A DNA stretch of 64,000 nucleotides from Algoriphagus litoralis (lineage in GTDB: Bacteria; Bacteroidota; Bacteroidia; Cytophagales; Cyclobacteriaceae), in assembly GCF_003259255.1 (NCBI RefSeq), contig NZ_QGOL01000009.1, forward strand, positions 62,001 to 126,000, in the 5' to 3' direction. Below, one piece after another: positions 8,712 to 18,026 of the stretch (its first letter is position 1; the number at the start of each line of letters is the position of its first letter). The notes under the pieces were generated by a model. The model did not search any database. It saw nothing but the letters and a program-made list of their open reading frames with translations, and was not told where the DNA came from. Made by a program: the position numbers and the translations under genes.

Positions 8712-9578
8712 ATGACAGATTCAAAAAAAAGCGATCAAAATCCAGCTCAAAAACAGGATGTACAACCTGGAAAAGAACATAAGATGAACCCTCTCCCGGA
8801 ATATTCGCCCATACAATCGGCTACAGGTACCCAATTGCGTGGAAAAACGGCGGTTATCACAGGAGGTGACAGTGGAATAGGAAGGGCGGTAGCGGTGCTA
8901 TTTGCACAAGAGGGAGCGAATGTGGTGGTTTCCTATTTGGAGGAAGATAGAGATGCAAGCGAAACAAAAAGAGTTGCTGAAGAATATGGAGTTGAATGTC
9001 TTCTGATCAAAGGCGATGTGGGCAATAAAGAACATTGCGGTTCGATTATCGACACCACTGTTTCAAAATTTGGTGGGATAGATATTGTGGTCAATAATGC
9101 TGCGGTCCAATTTGAACAAGAGGATTTAACTGAAATCTCTCAAGAGCAATTGCTTCATACATTTTCAGTCAATATTTTCTCGTTTTTCTACCTGACTCAA
9201 TTTGCCTTGCCTCATCTGAAATCAGGTTCAACAATAATAAATACCACTTCGGTCACCGCTTACAAGGGGCATGATTCGCTGATGGATTATGCCACAACGA
9301 AAGGAGCAATTGTCGCATTCACGCGATCATTAGCTATAAATCTGGCTGAAAAGGGAATCCGTGTAAATGCTGTGGCACCGGGTCCGGTTTGGACTCCGCT
9401 GATTCCTGCATCATTTTCCGCCAAAAAGGTAGCTGAATTTGGCTCAGACGTCCCGTTGGGTAGGGCAGGGCATCCCAATGAGATAGCCCCTTCCTACCTT
9501 TTTCTGGCAACCGAAGCCTCAAGGTATATGACTGGACAAGTACTGCATCCCAACGGGGGAAAAGTGGTCAATGGATAA
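8712..9578 (+). CDS. General-stress short-chain dehydrogenase/reductase
   Basis: A 288-residue classical SDR, a cytosolic NAD(P)-dependent oxidoreductase. The cofactor loop is TGGDSGIG (50-57), NNAA is at 128-131, the catalytic residues are Ser180, Tyr193 and Lys197 (YATTK), with Asn154 completing the tetrad. The roughly 40-residue polar N-terminal extension and the AVNGGKVVNG-type end match the group containing YhxC/YdaD of Bacillus and YghA of E. coli, which are general-stress proteins of unknown substrate. It is followed by its own strong terminator and lies tail to tail with the catalase gene, in agreement with a stress role. Confidence 0.9.
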   Translation: MTDSKKSDQNPAQKQDVQPGKEHKMNPLPEYSPIQSATGTQLRGKTAVITGGDSGIGRAVAVLFAQEGANVVVSYLEEDRDASETKRVAEEYGVECLLIKGDVGNKEHCGSIIDTTVSKFGGIDIVVNNAAVQFEQEDLTEISQEQLLHTFSVNIFSFFYLTQFALPHLKSGSTIINTTSVTAYKGHDSLMDYATTKGAIVAFTRSLAINLAEKGIRVNAVAPGPVWTPLIPASFSAKKVAEFGSDVPLGRAGHPNEIAPSYLFLATEASRYMTGQVLHPNGGKVVNG

Positions 9579-9618
9579 ATGCAGTAAGTGATTTTAATCA
9601 ATTAAAGGTCAATATATT

Positions 9619-9657
9619 ATAGCCTTCATCTGTATCCGGATGAAGGCTATTTTTTTT
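9619..9657 (+). terminator. Rho-independent terminator of the SDR gene
   Basis: Perfect 12-base arms ATAGCCTTCATC (9619-9630) and GATGAAGGCTAT (9639-9650) with an 8-base loop, followed by a run of Ts. Confidence 0.95.
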
Positions 9658-9664
9658 GAGTCTT

Positions 9665-9698
9665 TAAAAAAAACACACCTTCAGTAAATGAAGGTGTG
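9665..9698 (-). terminator. Rho-independent terminator of the catalase gene
   Basis: Arms CACACCTTCA (9674-9683) and TGAAGGTGTG (9689-9698) with a 5-base loop; on the minus strand the hairpin is followed by an uninterrupted T-tract (9673 to 9665). It lies 40 bases past the katE stop codon. Confidence 0.93.
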
Positions 9699-9737
9699 GT
9701 TCTGTAATTTTTAATCATCTGGTTCGTCTTACTGTCA

Positions 9738-11900
9738 CTAGACTAATCCCATGGCTTCCCTTTCCCAAAATCGATGTTTGCCAAGCGCTTTGATGAATTC
9801 CAAAGGATTGGAATCAGTAAACACCCCCAAGTCACTAAATGTGGCATGTGGACCAGCATTTTCTTTGATAGTTACTCCAATCCGACTTGAGGCAAACAAC
9901 TCAGTTCCTTTCTTTGAAAAGCCAATAGGTTTGCAGTGTTTGAACGCCTCTTCAATAAACTCAATCTCCTCGGAAATGGCGGCTTGAGTATACTCGGAAT
10001 CCTCGCCACCTAGCACATATACTGCGTCGAATAGCACGGAAGAGGAGGTTTTAAAAGTCTCATTTACTCGGACTTTTCCTCCATTGGTATCAGAAATATC
10101 TCCCTGCCGGGAAGAAATCAGGACAGGTTTTCCGCCTTTTTCCATGACCGCTTTTTTGAAGTTGTCCAAAGCAGTTTGATCAAATCCATTTGAGACCAAC
10201 AGCGCAATTTTTCTGCTGGTAATAGGATTCTGGTCCATAGGTTTCATACTCAGGGCTGGGGAGAATTTCACCGATTTTGAATTTGATTTTGGTGATTTGG
10301 GTTGGTAATCCGCCGGGTCTGCATCCGCCGGGAAACTATGATTCAATGGGTATTCCGGCTCCGGGATATGAGGCATTCCCAAGCCCTCTGCCACTTTTTC
10401 AGCCAATTCCTTATCCACTTTCAGGAGTAGCCCTGTGATGCGTTCCCGGATTTCCAAATAGGTCACTTTTCCTAATTCAAACAAGAATGCAGCAAGTATG
10501 TGACCCTTTTCATATTCAGATTGACTGTTGTAAAACAGTTTGGCCTGACTGAAATGGTCTCTAAAACTGGGGCTTCTTTCCCGGACTTTATGAGCATCTA
10601 TGCGTTCAGCATAATGGGTAAATCCACCGTTTTGCTGACCAGCTTGGAATGGACATCCAGCAGCCATGGTATTTGGATGGTAGCCCCCTTTTCCCATAGG
10701 TATCTGTCTTCTTGAGAATCCATCCCGCTGATTGTTGTGAATCGGAATTACAGGCTGATTGATTGGGATTTCATGGAAGTTTGGTCCACCCAATCGGATT
10801 AACTGGGTGTCAGTATAGGAAAACAGCCTGCCTTGGAGTAGGGGATCATTGGTAAAATCAATACCAGGAACTAAATGTCCGGGATGAAAAGCAACCTGCT
10901 CTGTTTCGGCAAAGAAGTTTTTGGGGTTTTCAGTCAAAGTCATTTTGCCAATAATTTTGACTGGGACTTCTTCTTCAGGAATCAGTTTGGTAGGATCCAG
11001 CAAGTCAAAATCGAATTTGTGTTCGTCCTCTTCGGGCACGAGCTGAACTCCCAGGTGAAACTCAGGATAGTTTCCATCTTCTATGGCATTCCACAGGTCT
11101 CGTCGATGGAAGTCAGAATCTTTGCCCGATATTTTTTGTGCTTCATCCCAGGCGACCGAATGCGCACCCAATACGGGCTTCCAATGAAACTTGACAAAAG
11201 TTGATTTGCCATCCTTATTAATAAATCGGAAGGTATGTACCCCGAAACCTTCCATCATCCGGTAACTTCTTGGCAAAGCCCGATCACTCATCAACCACAT
11301 AATCATGTGCATACTCTCGGGCATAAGTGAAATCAAGTCCCAAAAAGTATCATGAGCTGAACTTGCCTGTGGAATTCCATTATCTGACTCGGGCTTCAGT
11401 GAGTGGACCAAATCCGGAAATTTCATCGCATCCTGAATGAAAAACACCGGGATGTTATTCCCAACCAAATCATAATTTCCTTCCTGTGTATAGAACTTAG
11501 TGGAGAATCCCCTGACATCTCGCGCCAAGTCGGTTGATCCTTTTGAACCACCGACAGTACTGAATCGGACAAATACCGGAACACTTGTACCGGGTTCCTG
11601 AAGAAAGGAAGCCGTAGTAAATTCAGCCATCGATTCGATCAACTCAAAATGACCATGCGCTCCACTTCCCCGTGCATGGACTACTCGCTCCGGTATCCGT
11701 TCATGGTCAAAATGGGTCATTTTTTCCCGAAAATGGAAATCATCCATTAAGGTGCCGCCCCTTGGACCGGCCTTCAGGGAATTCTGATCATCGACTATTC
11801 TGACTCCTTGATTACTGGTCATGAACTCGCCTTTGGAATAGGTACTTTCCTCTGACAACTGACGTGTTTTCTCGTTTTCTTTTTTGTTTGGGGTATCCAT
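9738..11900 (-). CDS. katE: Large-subunit catalase, HPII type
   Basis: A 720-residue clade 2 catalase that breaks down hydrogen peroxide. The catalytic His75 lies in [12 protein letters not shown], distal Asn148 in [11 protein letters not shown], and the proximal haem ligand is expected at Tyr362 ([15 protein letters not shown]). The core is followed from about residue 560 by a class I glutamine amidotransferase/DJ-1-like domain ([12 protein letters not shown]...YVLGGEDS), which is diagnostic of the large HPII type. No signal peptide is present, so it is cytosolic. It has its own terminator and a long upstream spacer, so it is probably a single-gene transcript. Together with the neighbouring SDR and DUF892 genes it marks this stretch as a stress-defence region. 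Confidence 0.97.
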   Translation of the reverse strand: MDTPNKKENEKTRQLSEESTYSKGEFMTSNQGVRIVDDQNSLKAGPRGGTLMDDFHFREKMTHFDHERIPERVVHARGSGAHGHFELIESMAEFTTASFLQEPGTSVPVFVRFSTVGGSKGSTDLARDVRGFSTKFYTQEGNYDLVGNNIPVFFIQDAMKFPDLVHSLKPESDNGIPQASSAHDTFWDLISLMPESMHMIMWLMSDRALPRSYRMMEGFGVHTFRFINKDGKSTFVKFHWKPVLGAHSVAWDEAQKISGKDSDFHRRDLWNAIEDGNYPEFHLGVQLVPEEDEHKFDFDLLDPTKLIPEEEVPVKIIGKMTLTENPKNFFAETEQVAFHPGHLVPGIDFTNDPLLQGRLFSYTDTQLIRLGGPNFHEIPINQPVIPIHNNQRDGFSRRQIPMGKGGYHPNTMAAGCPFQAGQQNGGFTHYAERIDAHKVRERSPSFRDHFSQAKLFYNSQSEYEKGHILAAFLFELGKVTYLEIRERITGLLLKVDKELAEKVAEGLGMPHIPEPEYPLNHSFPADADPADYQPKSPKSNSKSVKFSPALSMKPMDQNPITSRKIALLVSNGFDQTALDNFKKAVMEKGGKPVLISSRQGDISDTNGGKVRVNETFKTSSSVLFDAVYVLGGEDSEYTQAAISEEIEFIEEAFKHCKPIGFSKKGTELFASSRIGVTIKENAGPHATFSDLGVFTDSNPLEFIKALGKHRFWEREAMGLV

Positions 11901-12697
11901 AGTGGTGAGTTTGTATTGGTTTTGGGTTGTTATTGATTGAAATTCAAATCATTGTATTTGGGATTCGATGGGGGATAAAAGAAGGTTCCAAGCTGCTTTT
12001 TATGGAAAAAGGCTTTAGGTTTTTCCATTAAACCCAAAGTTGTCATCTGCTGAATAGATCTTTGGTCCACCCATTTTTTCAGCACAGGCAAAGAATTCCC
12101 CTTCGGATAGGACAGATGTAGTCCAATACTCAGACCAAAGGCAAAATCCTATCCTGATAGGTATAAGAGTCTGTTTTAGGCGTCTAGCGTTAAGCTGGTT
12201 GGTTTCATGTGGATACACTCTGGGTAAATAGCGTTACACCGGAAAAATCCAGCGGAGTGCTGGTGTAGTATTCAAAAAAACGAATCTAAACTGGAGGATC
12301 TTAATAGGCCGGAGAACTTTAGGGCTATGGATTCATCTGAGCCTATTTTTTCTACTTTTTCAATTCGGCTCCTTTTCACTTTTTGTACAGGTATGCCATG
12401 CTTTTCAGGCCGAATCATCATTCGGAGGAGTATTTGCAGCGTCATCTAGTATAGCTGCCAAATTGTTGGTCAAACGTGTTCATTAGCAAACACTACCGAT
12501 AGAAAGAAGTAATCGCCAATGGATTGAAAAATCAGAATGATGTATAGCAAGGCGATAGTAAAGTCCGGTAGATGTGACAAGAACTCAATTGTGAATATGC
12601 AATTTGACTTCAATCCGGATTTGTTTTTGGCACTAGAACTAATTCAATAAAGCGACAGAAATAATTTAATAGTTTATCCACATAAATTACATTTCAC
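11901..12697. other. Long intergenic region upstream of katE
   Basis: About 800 bases between divergent genes. It contains a short hairpin (12249-12263) resembling one in the repeat cluster near 32 kb. The 67-codon frame at 12015-12218 is not convincing. Nothing else is seen. Confidence 0.4.
12249..12263. repeat. Short palindrome CCAGC-GGAGT-GCTGG
   Basis: Five-base perfect arms around GGAGT. The core CGGAGTGC also occurs in the palindrome at 32035-32055, so this may be a lone member of the same small repeat family. Flanking TACACC/GGTGTA (about 12233-12266) could extend the structure. Confidence 0.35.
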
Positions 12698-13030
12698 ATG
12701 AGCACATCAAAATCAATGACCCCGTATTCCAAAGTTGTAGGATCATTAGAAGAAAAAGGCTACGGTCAGGAAATCAGTGTTGGCAGTGGCGGAGCCCAGT
12801 TTGGTGGTAGCGGAATGGCTTATCCTGCTGAGGAACTTAAAATCGTAAAAGTTTATCGTTTTGAAGGAGAGTCGGATCCAGCTGACATGTCGGTGATTTT
12901 TGCCATTCAAGCCAGCGATGGAACCAAAGGCTATCTAATCAATGCTTTCGGTCCTTATTCGGGTCAGGACAATGAATATTATGATGATTTTATTCGTCGA
13001 GTTCCAGTAGAAGAACTGGAAGAGATGTAA
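12698..13030 (+). CDS. Conserved small protein, unknown function
   Basis: A 110-residue acidic cytosolic protein. The segment VYRFEGESDPADMSVIFAI followed by DGTKGYLINAFGPYS resembles a small Bacteroidota family that databases often label 'phosphoribosylpyrophosphate synthetase'; the protein has neither the length nor the PRPP-binding motif of that enzyme, so the label should not be taken literally. The N-terminus has a Gly-rich loop (SGGAQFGGSGMAY). Function is unknown. It precedes a small hydrophilic frame by 138 bases. Confidence 0.75.
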   Translation: MSTSKSMTPYSKVVGSLEEKGYGQEISVGSGGAQFGGSGMAYPAEELKIVKVYRFEGESDPADMSVIFAIQASDGTKGYLINAFGPYSGQDNEYYDDFIRRVPVEELEEM

Positions 13031-13168
13031 TCGCTGTGTCCAAGCTTTAAACCCATCGAAACCATGACAAATCCCACTTTAGTACCCACTGGAGCGACCA
13101 AGATGATCTTCTCATATTGGTTTCAGTCGCTCAATCCTAATTCAGGTTGCAAATTTCCCCTATTCCTA

Positions 13169-13384
13169 ATGAGAGAGCGGAAGGATCAGAAAAGTGAAGA
13201 AATTCGTAAAAGAAGCCAGTCCAACTTTCCTGACGGCAGAGAAAATAGCCACATTGATCAACAGAGAGAAAAGAGGAATGAAAGTCCTCAGGAGGAATTT
13301 ATCGAGGACGAGCCCAACTGGACCGAAGAATCTGCGAAGGATCCAAAGGGAAAAAGCAAAAAGTCATCAGAGGACAAAGGTTGA
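13169..13384 (+). CDS. Small highly charged protein, hypothetical
   Basis: A 71-residue, very hydrophilic frame rich in Lys, Glu, Ser and Arg, with no hydrophobic core, so probably disordered. The ATG at 13169 was chosen; an in-frame ATG at 13064 adds 35 residues with no clear relation to the rest. Small Lys/Glu/Ser-rich proteins of this kind are often stress-related in Bacteroidota, but I do not recognise a family, and chance reading of an A/G-rich stretch cannot be excluded. Confidence 0.4.
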   Translation: MRERKDQKSEEIRKRSQSNFPDGRENSHIDQQREKRNESPQEEFIEDEPNWTEESAKDPKGKSKKSSEDKG

Positions 13385-13867
13385 GTAAAGCTAGCAGTTG
13401 GAATAAAATGGGATTAAGGGTAAGGTTAGCGGCCATGTGAAAGCCATGAGGTTTTTCATGGTCATCTGATGCCTCAAATGTCACGTGGCGACCGTCACAA
13501 TCCGATAAACTTGGTTTCCAAGAATAATTGACATTGACAAACTACCCATTTTTCGGTTTCTTCTCAGACTGAAATTTTAGACTATAGAAAATATCCCTGC
13601 AATCGAACCCTAACAGACTTGACTCTCTTTTTTCCAGAAAAGAATTCCTCCCTTTTCTTCATTGAAGTCTTTCGCTGAAGGGAAAATGATAGCAAAGTGC
13701 TCCCCGGTTGGCTTTTTGGGTTTGTTGCTTAATGACCTCAATCCGAGACTTATTTTTCATTCGGTCAAGGGTAATCTAGGTAGGATTCAGCCTAATTCTT
13801 TTGATTCAAAGCTTTTGGTTTGAGGTATACTTATTGGAATCCATATTATACTTCTTCCAAGTACCTT
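13385..13867. other. Intergenic region
   Basis: Spacer before the MDR dehydrogenase gene. No RNA, repeat or convincing small frame is seen. Confidence 0.4.
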
Positions 13868-14878
13868 ATGCAACAATCGCCTACAGCACCAACTATTTCT
13901 GAACAAAAGACAAGCCCTGAGGAATATTTTGCCGCTCAGTTGATCAGTCCCAAAAAATTACAGTTTGTGGCCTTGAAAAAACCATGTGTGGAAAAGTATC
14001 AGGTATTGGTTAGAATCCAAGGTTCTGGGTTGTGTGTTTCAGATCTGCCGTATTGGCTGGGGCAGGATCGTGTTCACTATCCGCTACAACCAGGAAGGCC
14101 GGGACACGAAGGCTGGGGAGAAATTGTAGAAATCGGATCAAAAGTATCGTATTTCAAGGTTGGGAATCAGGTAACTTTTGTCAATGACCTGACTTTCGCA
14201 GAATATGCAGTGGTCGAAGAATCCCAACTGCTTGCCCTGCCTGATGAATTGAAAAATCAACCTTTTCCCGGACAGGCTTTCGGAAGTATTTTAAATGTCT
14301 TTCAGCGCGCAGAAATCAATCAAGAGGATTCTGTTGCGATCATTGGTCAAGATTTGATTGCAAGGGGAGTGCTTCAGCTTTGCCTCGATGAGGGGACACA
14401 AGTACTGGTAGTTTCATCCAGTCAAGCTTATATCAAGGAAGCATCAGAATACACCCCCCATTGTGTCTTTGCCGAAGATCTGGATGGAATCAATCAAGAC
14501 TCAAAGCTGCTGAACGGAACCGATTTTTTTACGAGGGTGATTGAATGTTCTGGAAAACAAAGCACACTTAACTTGGCAACGAGTCTGGCTGCTCCATACG
14601 GCAAAGTCATTCTAGCAGGATATCATCTAGGAGGGATCAGACAGATTGATTTGCAATCCTGCTACAATAAATCACTCGATATCATCAACGCGCACGAAGT
14701 TTCTGAAGAAAATATAAAGAAAGGTATGATTATGGCAACTGCTGCTATTCTGGAAGGGAATCTGAATCCGTTTAAGTTGCTCACTAAAGTGTATCCATTT
14801 CGAGCTCTTGAGGAGGCCTTTACCTACTTGGAAAATTCAGAGCAAAATGAAAAAATCTATCTCGACATGTCCATTTGA
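13868..14878 (+). CDS. Zinc-type alcohol dehydrogenase, MDR superfamily
   Basis: A 336-residue medium-chain dehydrogenase/reductase. The catalytic-zinc Cys is in GSGLCVSDLPY and the His-Glu pair in GRPGHEGWGEIVEIG, as in alcohol and sorbitol dehydrogenases. The structural-zinc loop with four Cys is absent. The nucleotide-binding turn reads AIIGQDLIARGVLQLC, departing from the usual GxGxxG, so cofactor binding may be altered. I chose ATG 13868; a TTG at 13820 would add 16 residues of unlikely sequence. Substrate is unknown. The gene stands alone. Confidence 0.85.
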   Translation: MQQSPTAPTISEQKTSPEEYFAAQLISPKKLQFVALKKPCVEKYQVLVRIQGSGLCVSDLPYWLGQDRVHYPLQPGRPGHEGWGEIVEIGSKVSYFKVGNQVTFVNDLTFAEYAVVEESQLLALPDELKNQPFPGQAFGSILNVFQRAEINQEDSVAIIGQDLIARGVLQLCLDEGTQVLVVSSSQAYIKEASEYTPHCVFAEDLDGINQDSKLLNGTDFFTRVIECSGKQSTLNLATSLAAPYGKVILAGYHLGGIRQIDLQSCYNKSLDIINAHEVSEENIKKGMIMATAAILEGNLNPFKLLTKVYPFRALEEAFTYLENSEQNEKIYLDMSI

Positions 14879-15126
14879 TGATCTTTAAATCTGGCATGGC
14901 ACAACCTGATTTGAATTGAATTCAAGTGATCAATGTGGTTAAATTTTTATTGGAGAAGCTTCCTGATTTTACTTTAAAACGATTTTTTTAGCTTATCTCG
15001 AACAGGATAAGAATTATTCATTTCATCGTCCAGCCCATAAAAAGAGCTATATGGGGAAGACAGAAAGTTGAATTTGGACCCGCTCTGATTTATTGATTAC
15101 CAAAACAGTAAACCTTACTATCACTG

Positions 15127-16296
15127 ATGAATACTAAAAACAAAAGTATCCTAACTATTTTCGCATTGGTTCTTTTCCTTTTATTTTCTGGAATAAAAGG
15201 GATGGTTCTTGGAGCTTCATTTTTTATTCCGCTGTCCTTTGCAATCGTGTTGGCACTTCTGTTAATTCCATTAGCCCGTAAACTTGAAAATAAAGGGTTC
15301 TCTTCAGGTCTTGCATCGATCTCGTGTGTGGTACTTGCGATGCTGGCCTATCTCACATTCTTCTTTCTGCTTGCGGCTCAAGGGCAGAATTTATCCGAAC
15401 AATGGCCTGAAATCAAAAATGAGATTAAGCCAAAAATTGAAACTACTCTCAGTAAACTGGAGGAAAAAACCGGTTATGATTTAGAACGTCACCTGCCCGG
15501 ATTTTTGCAGGAGGATTCGGGTGAAAAGGCAAAGGAGGACCAAGCGAATCAGAATAATCCTTCCTCTTCTAACTTCGACATAGCTGGTAAGGTAGCTCCC
15601 GTTGCCATGAATGTTTTTGGTTTTTTTGGCAATTCGCTACTCACTTTCGTCTATCTGTTTTTTCTGATTTCATTCAGGCATAAGGTTAGGACGGCTGTTT
15701 TGTTATTTTTTGAAGAGTCAAAAAGAGATGAGGTGGAGCAAATTTTCAATAAATCGATGGGTTTGGTGCTAAGCTTTTTAGGAGGGAAATTTTTGCTTAT
15801 TACCTTTTTGGCCATTATTTATTCGATTGGATTAAGCATAGCAGGAGTGGAAAATGCCATCATCATCAGTTTAATGGCAGCCTTGTTTTCATTGATCCCA
15901 TATCTCGGGGTGATGACCGGTTTTGTGCTCTCGATCACCTTCACACTGGTTGGTGGAGGAGATCTCAATTCCCTCATTATCGTAGCGGTTACCTACAGTA
16001 TTGCCCAGTTTGTCGAGAGCTATTTGTTGGAACCGTATGTTGTAGGGGATAAAGTCAATCTCAATCCCTTGATGACGGTTCTTGTCGTGGTGGCAGGAGG
16101 GATGATTTGGGGTGTGGCTGGAATGGTCTTGAGTATTCCCTTTACAGCCATCATCAAGGTGATTTGCGATGCGGTAAAGCCACTGGAGCCTATAGGGTAT
16201 CTCTTGGGAGGCGAGGATAACAACAAGGACGATATGCCAGGGCCAATAAAAAAATGGACAGAAAAGTTAGTGAATCAAGTGAAAAAGAGGTTTTAA
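15127..16296 (+). CDS. AI-2E family transporter (TqsA/PerM-like permease)
   Basis: A 389-residue inner-membrane protein with about eight helices. A pair of N-terminal helices is followed by a helix, a long polar cytoplasmic/periplasmic stretch (about 95-155, with an Asp/Asn/Ser-rich linker) and five or more C-terminal helices. The conserved block PYLGVMTGFVLS and the segment ESYLLEPYVVGDKVNLNPL are typical of the AI-2E exporter superfamily. Family members range from autoinducer-2 exporters to sodium/proton antiporters, so the substrate cannot be stated. The tail after the last helix is hydrophilic and ends in a basic helix. It is convergent with the PRC-barrel gene. Confidence 0.9.
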   Translation: MNTKNKSILTIFALVLFLLFSGIKGMVLGASFFIPLSFAIVLALLLIPLARKLENKGFSSGLASISCVVLAMLAYLTFFFLLAAQGQNLSEQWPEIKNEIKPKIETTLSKLEEKTGYDLERHLPGFLQEDSGEKAKEDQANQNNPSSSNFDIAGKVAPVAMNVFGFFGNSLLTFVYLFFLISFRHKVRTAVLLFFEESKRDEVEQIFNKSMGLVLSFLGGKFLLITFLAIIYSIGLSIAGVENAIIISLMAALFSLIPYLGVMTGFVLSITFTLVGGGDLNSLIIVAVTYSIAQFVESYLLEPYVVGDKVNLNPLMTVLVVVAGGMIWGVAGMVLSIPFTAIIKVICDAVKPLEPIGYLLGGEDNNKDDMPGPIKKWTEKLVNQVKKRF

Positions 16297-16400
16297 AATC
16301 TCAAAGTTTAATCCGTCTTGAAAGTCAAGGAGCTGGATAAAACCAGATTCACGGGCAAGAATCAGGGAATGATCTTTTCTTAGCTAATTAAAGTAAAAAG

Positions 16401-16427
16401 AAAAAAGGCCCGGTTTTTACCGGGCCC
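16401..16427 (-). terminator. GC-rich terminator between convergent genes
   Basis: GGCCCGGT (16407-16414) pairs with ACCGGGCC (16419-16426). On the minus strand the hairpin is followed by a T6 tract, so it serves the PRC-barrel gene; on the plus strand it has only CTTT after it and may weakly stop the AI-2E transcript as well. Confidence 0.85.
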
Positions 16428-16496
16428 TTTAAACAAAACCAGCCTCATATTTTCTTTCAATTACAGCTTTGCTGAAAGGAAAAACTTCGATTTTTT

Positions 16497-17021
16497 TTAC
16501 CAGATTCTTGATTCAGAGTTTTGGCTATCGTTTCCTTCTTCCATGTCTCCGGTGATTCCCGAACGGGCATTGCTAATGTATTCCTTGTTTTTGTCATTGG
16601 TCGAGTCAAACACTTCGTCTTTGTTATAGAAAGATTTGTTTTGATTGTTGTATCGGCCATACAAGCTGCGGGGCTCTTCACTAAAATAGGATCGCATCCT
16701 GGGAAGAAACTCGGGTTGAGGACCTGTAGGCCAGTTTTCGCTGTCAAAACCAGGAGCATTTTCCAGAGTCTCTTTCGTTTCCTTTACAATTACGAGGTCA
16801 TTTTCTGCGGTGCTGAATTCAAAAGATTCAAATGGCAAGGCAAGAAGTTTTGATCCTAGATTTAAGAATCCTTCGTCCACTTTAAGGACCACATAGTCAA
16901 TTTGACCGGTCTGGGTGTTGATCATAAATTCTTTGATCTTGCCAACCGATTCATCCCTTGACGTTCTGACAGTGCTAGAAAAGACTGTGGAACAGCTAAT
17001 TTGAGAACTAATAGTATTCAT
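16497..17021 (-). CDS. PRC-barrel domain protein
   Basis: A 174-residue protein. Residues about 18-85 form a PRC-barrel-type domain: SVGKIKEFMINTQTGQIDYVVLKVD has the family pattern of a glycine turn, a short strand, and the Y-x-V-L strand. The second half is polar and rich in Asn, Ser and Glu, probably disordered. PRC-barrel proteins of this stand-alone kind are common in stress-related clusters of soil and water bacteria; their biochemical role is mostly unknown. It has its own terminator. The overlapping frame at 16457-16759 is a shadow. Confidence 0.85.
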   Translation of the reverse strand: MNTISSQISCSTVFSSTVRTSRDESVGKIKEFMINTQTGQIDYVVLKVDEGFLNLGSKLLALPFESFEFSTAENDLVIVKETKETLENAPGFDSENWPTGPQPEFLPRMRSYFSEEPRSLYGRYNNQNKSFYNKDEVFDSTNDKNKEYISNARSGITGDMEEGNDSQNSESRIW

Positions 17022-17371
17022 GGTATTGTGGGTTAAATGAATAATAAACTATCAAAAGAATACTGCCAGTTATGTGCCAGTGGATATTCAGCCTGAAATC
17101 AGGAAATGAGACCACTATGCTGCCAATTGATGTGGTGATCTTATCCCATTTTGAGGCATGAATAGCCTTTTATTGGGTGATTGTGTAAAAAGTAAAAAAG
17201 CTAAAACGAGTAGGGAATTTGTTCAAAACTACTTTCGATGGTAAGTTGATTTTTGTTTTTTCCGAGTCTTCGTCCGGAATTGTATGCTGGTTACTTTTCA
17301 GAAAACCTGTCAGTGTTCACTAGCTGAAATTTTTCCGAAATGAAGTTTATTCGAAAAGTTGAATAGGGTAC
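17022..17371. other. Intergenic region
   Basis: Spacer between the small-peptide gene's stop and the start of the PRC-barrel gene. Nothing recognised. Confidence 0.4.
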
Positions 17372-17506
17372 TTAGTGGTGCATTTTTGTGCTCCTGTTTT
17401 TTCTCCGTCTCTTTCTTCTGCCGCGCCTTTTCATTTCCATTATCAAGGCGACAAGAATAAATGAAACTAAAATTGCTATCAAAATAATAAGTATTACATC
17501 GATCAT
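17372..17506 (-). CDS. 44-residue single-pass membrane peptide with polybasic tail
   Basis: ATG at 17504-17506, TAA at 17372-17374. The product begins MIDVILIILIAILVSFILVA, one uninterrupted membrane helix of about 20 residues, then an MEMK turn and a tail with about 14 Arg/Lys in 22 residues (RRGRRKRRRK). The sharp split between a pure hydrophobic helix and a polybasic end is unlikely by chance and obeys the positive-inside rule, with the tail in the cytoplasm. Such peptides can act as membrane-stress proteins, regulators of membrane enzymes or toxin-like peptides. No antitoxin RNA or partner gene is evident. Family unknown. Confidence 0.55.
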   Translation of the reverse strand: MIDVILIILIAILVSFILVALIMEMKRRGRRKRRRKNRSTKMHH

Positions 17507-18026
17507 CTTACCACTGGATTTTTTGTGCTTATACTTGAAAAGTAAATGCCAAAAAAAGGGTTAGGATAAGCAATCCTTTGAATCCTACGATTGAATCCTG
17601 CCAAGAGGTTATTTAATCTCATTGCATTTTTTTATCAGATCTATAGGAAAAATTGTTTGTGGACAAGGCAGCTCAAATTGTGGAGGGAGGGCTACATTTT
17701 TAATCACATTTATGAGGAGGTGAAACCTGATTTCGAATTACTGTTTGGATTTTCCGGCAGTTTCTGGAAGCTTACTTAAGCTGTTTCTAATCAGAAGTGC
17801 CAAAACTTGCCATCTTTTTTTCAATGTCTTTCCTATTTGAAAAATGAAGAATACAGTTTCATTCCATAGACAACTGAGGCCCCGTCAAATCCTGGGCTTT
17901 TGTTTTACCTCATATTTGTCTAGATAGGAAAGGAAAGACAGGTGTTAAAACTTTGGAGGATCTGAATGCAAGCATGATTACTTGCTGATTGATACTTCTT
18001 TGGAGTCTTTTGGGTTTGCCTGCCAA
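17507..18026. other. Intergenic region
   Basis: Between the membrane-peptide gene and the end of the exporter operon. A 62-codon frame at 17591-17779 starts with TTG and lacks family features; not accepted. Nothing else is seen. Confidence 0.4.

Noticed and set aside
12015..12218. Minus-strand frame of 67 codons in the katE upstream spacer
   Set aside because: No family features; likely chance in a long spacer.
16457..16759. Minus-strand frame of 100 codons overlapping the PRC-barrel gene
   Set aside because: Shadow; the overlapping frame has a clear PRC-barrel pattern and better start.
17591..17779. Plus-strand frame of 62 codons with TTG start
   Set aside because: Aromatic/basic composition of chance AT-rich translation and no ATG.
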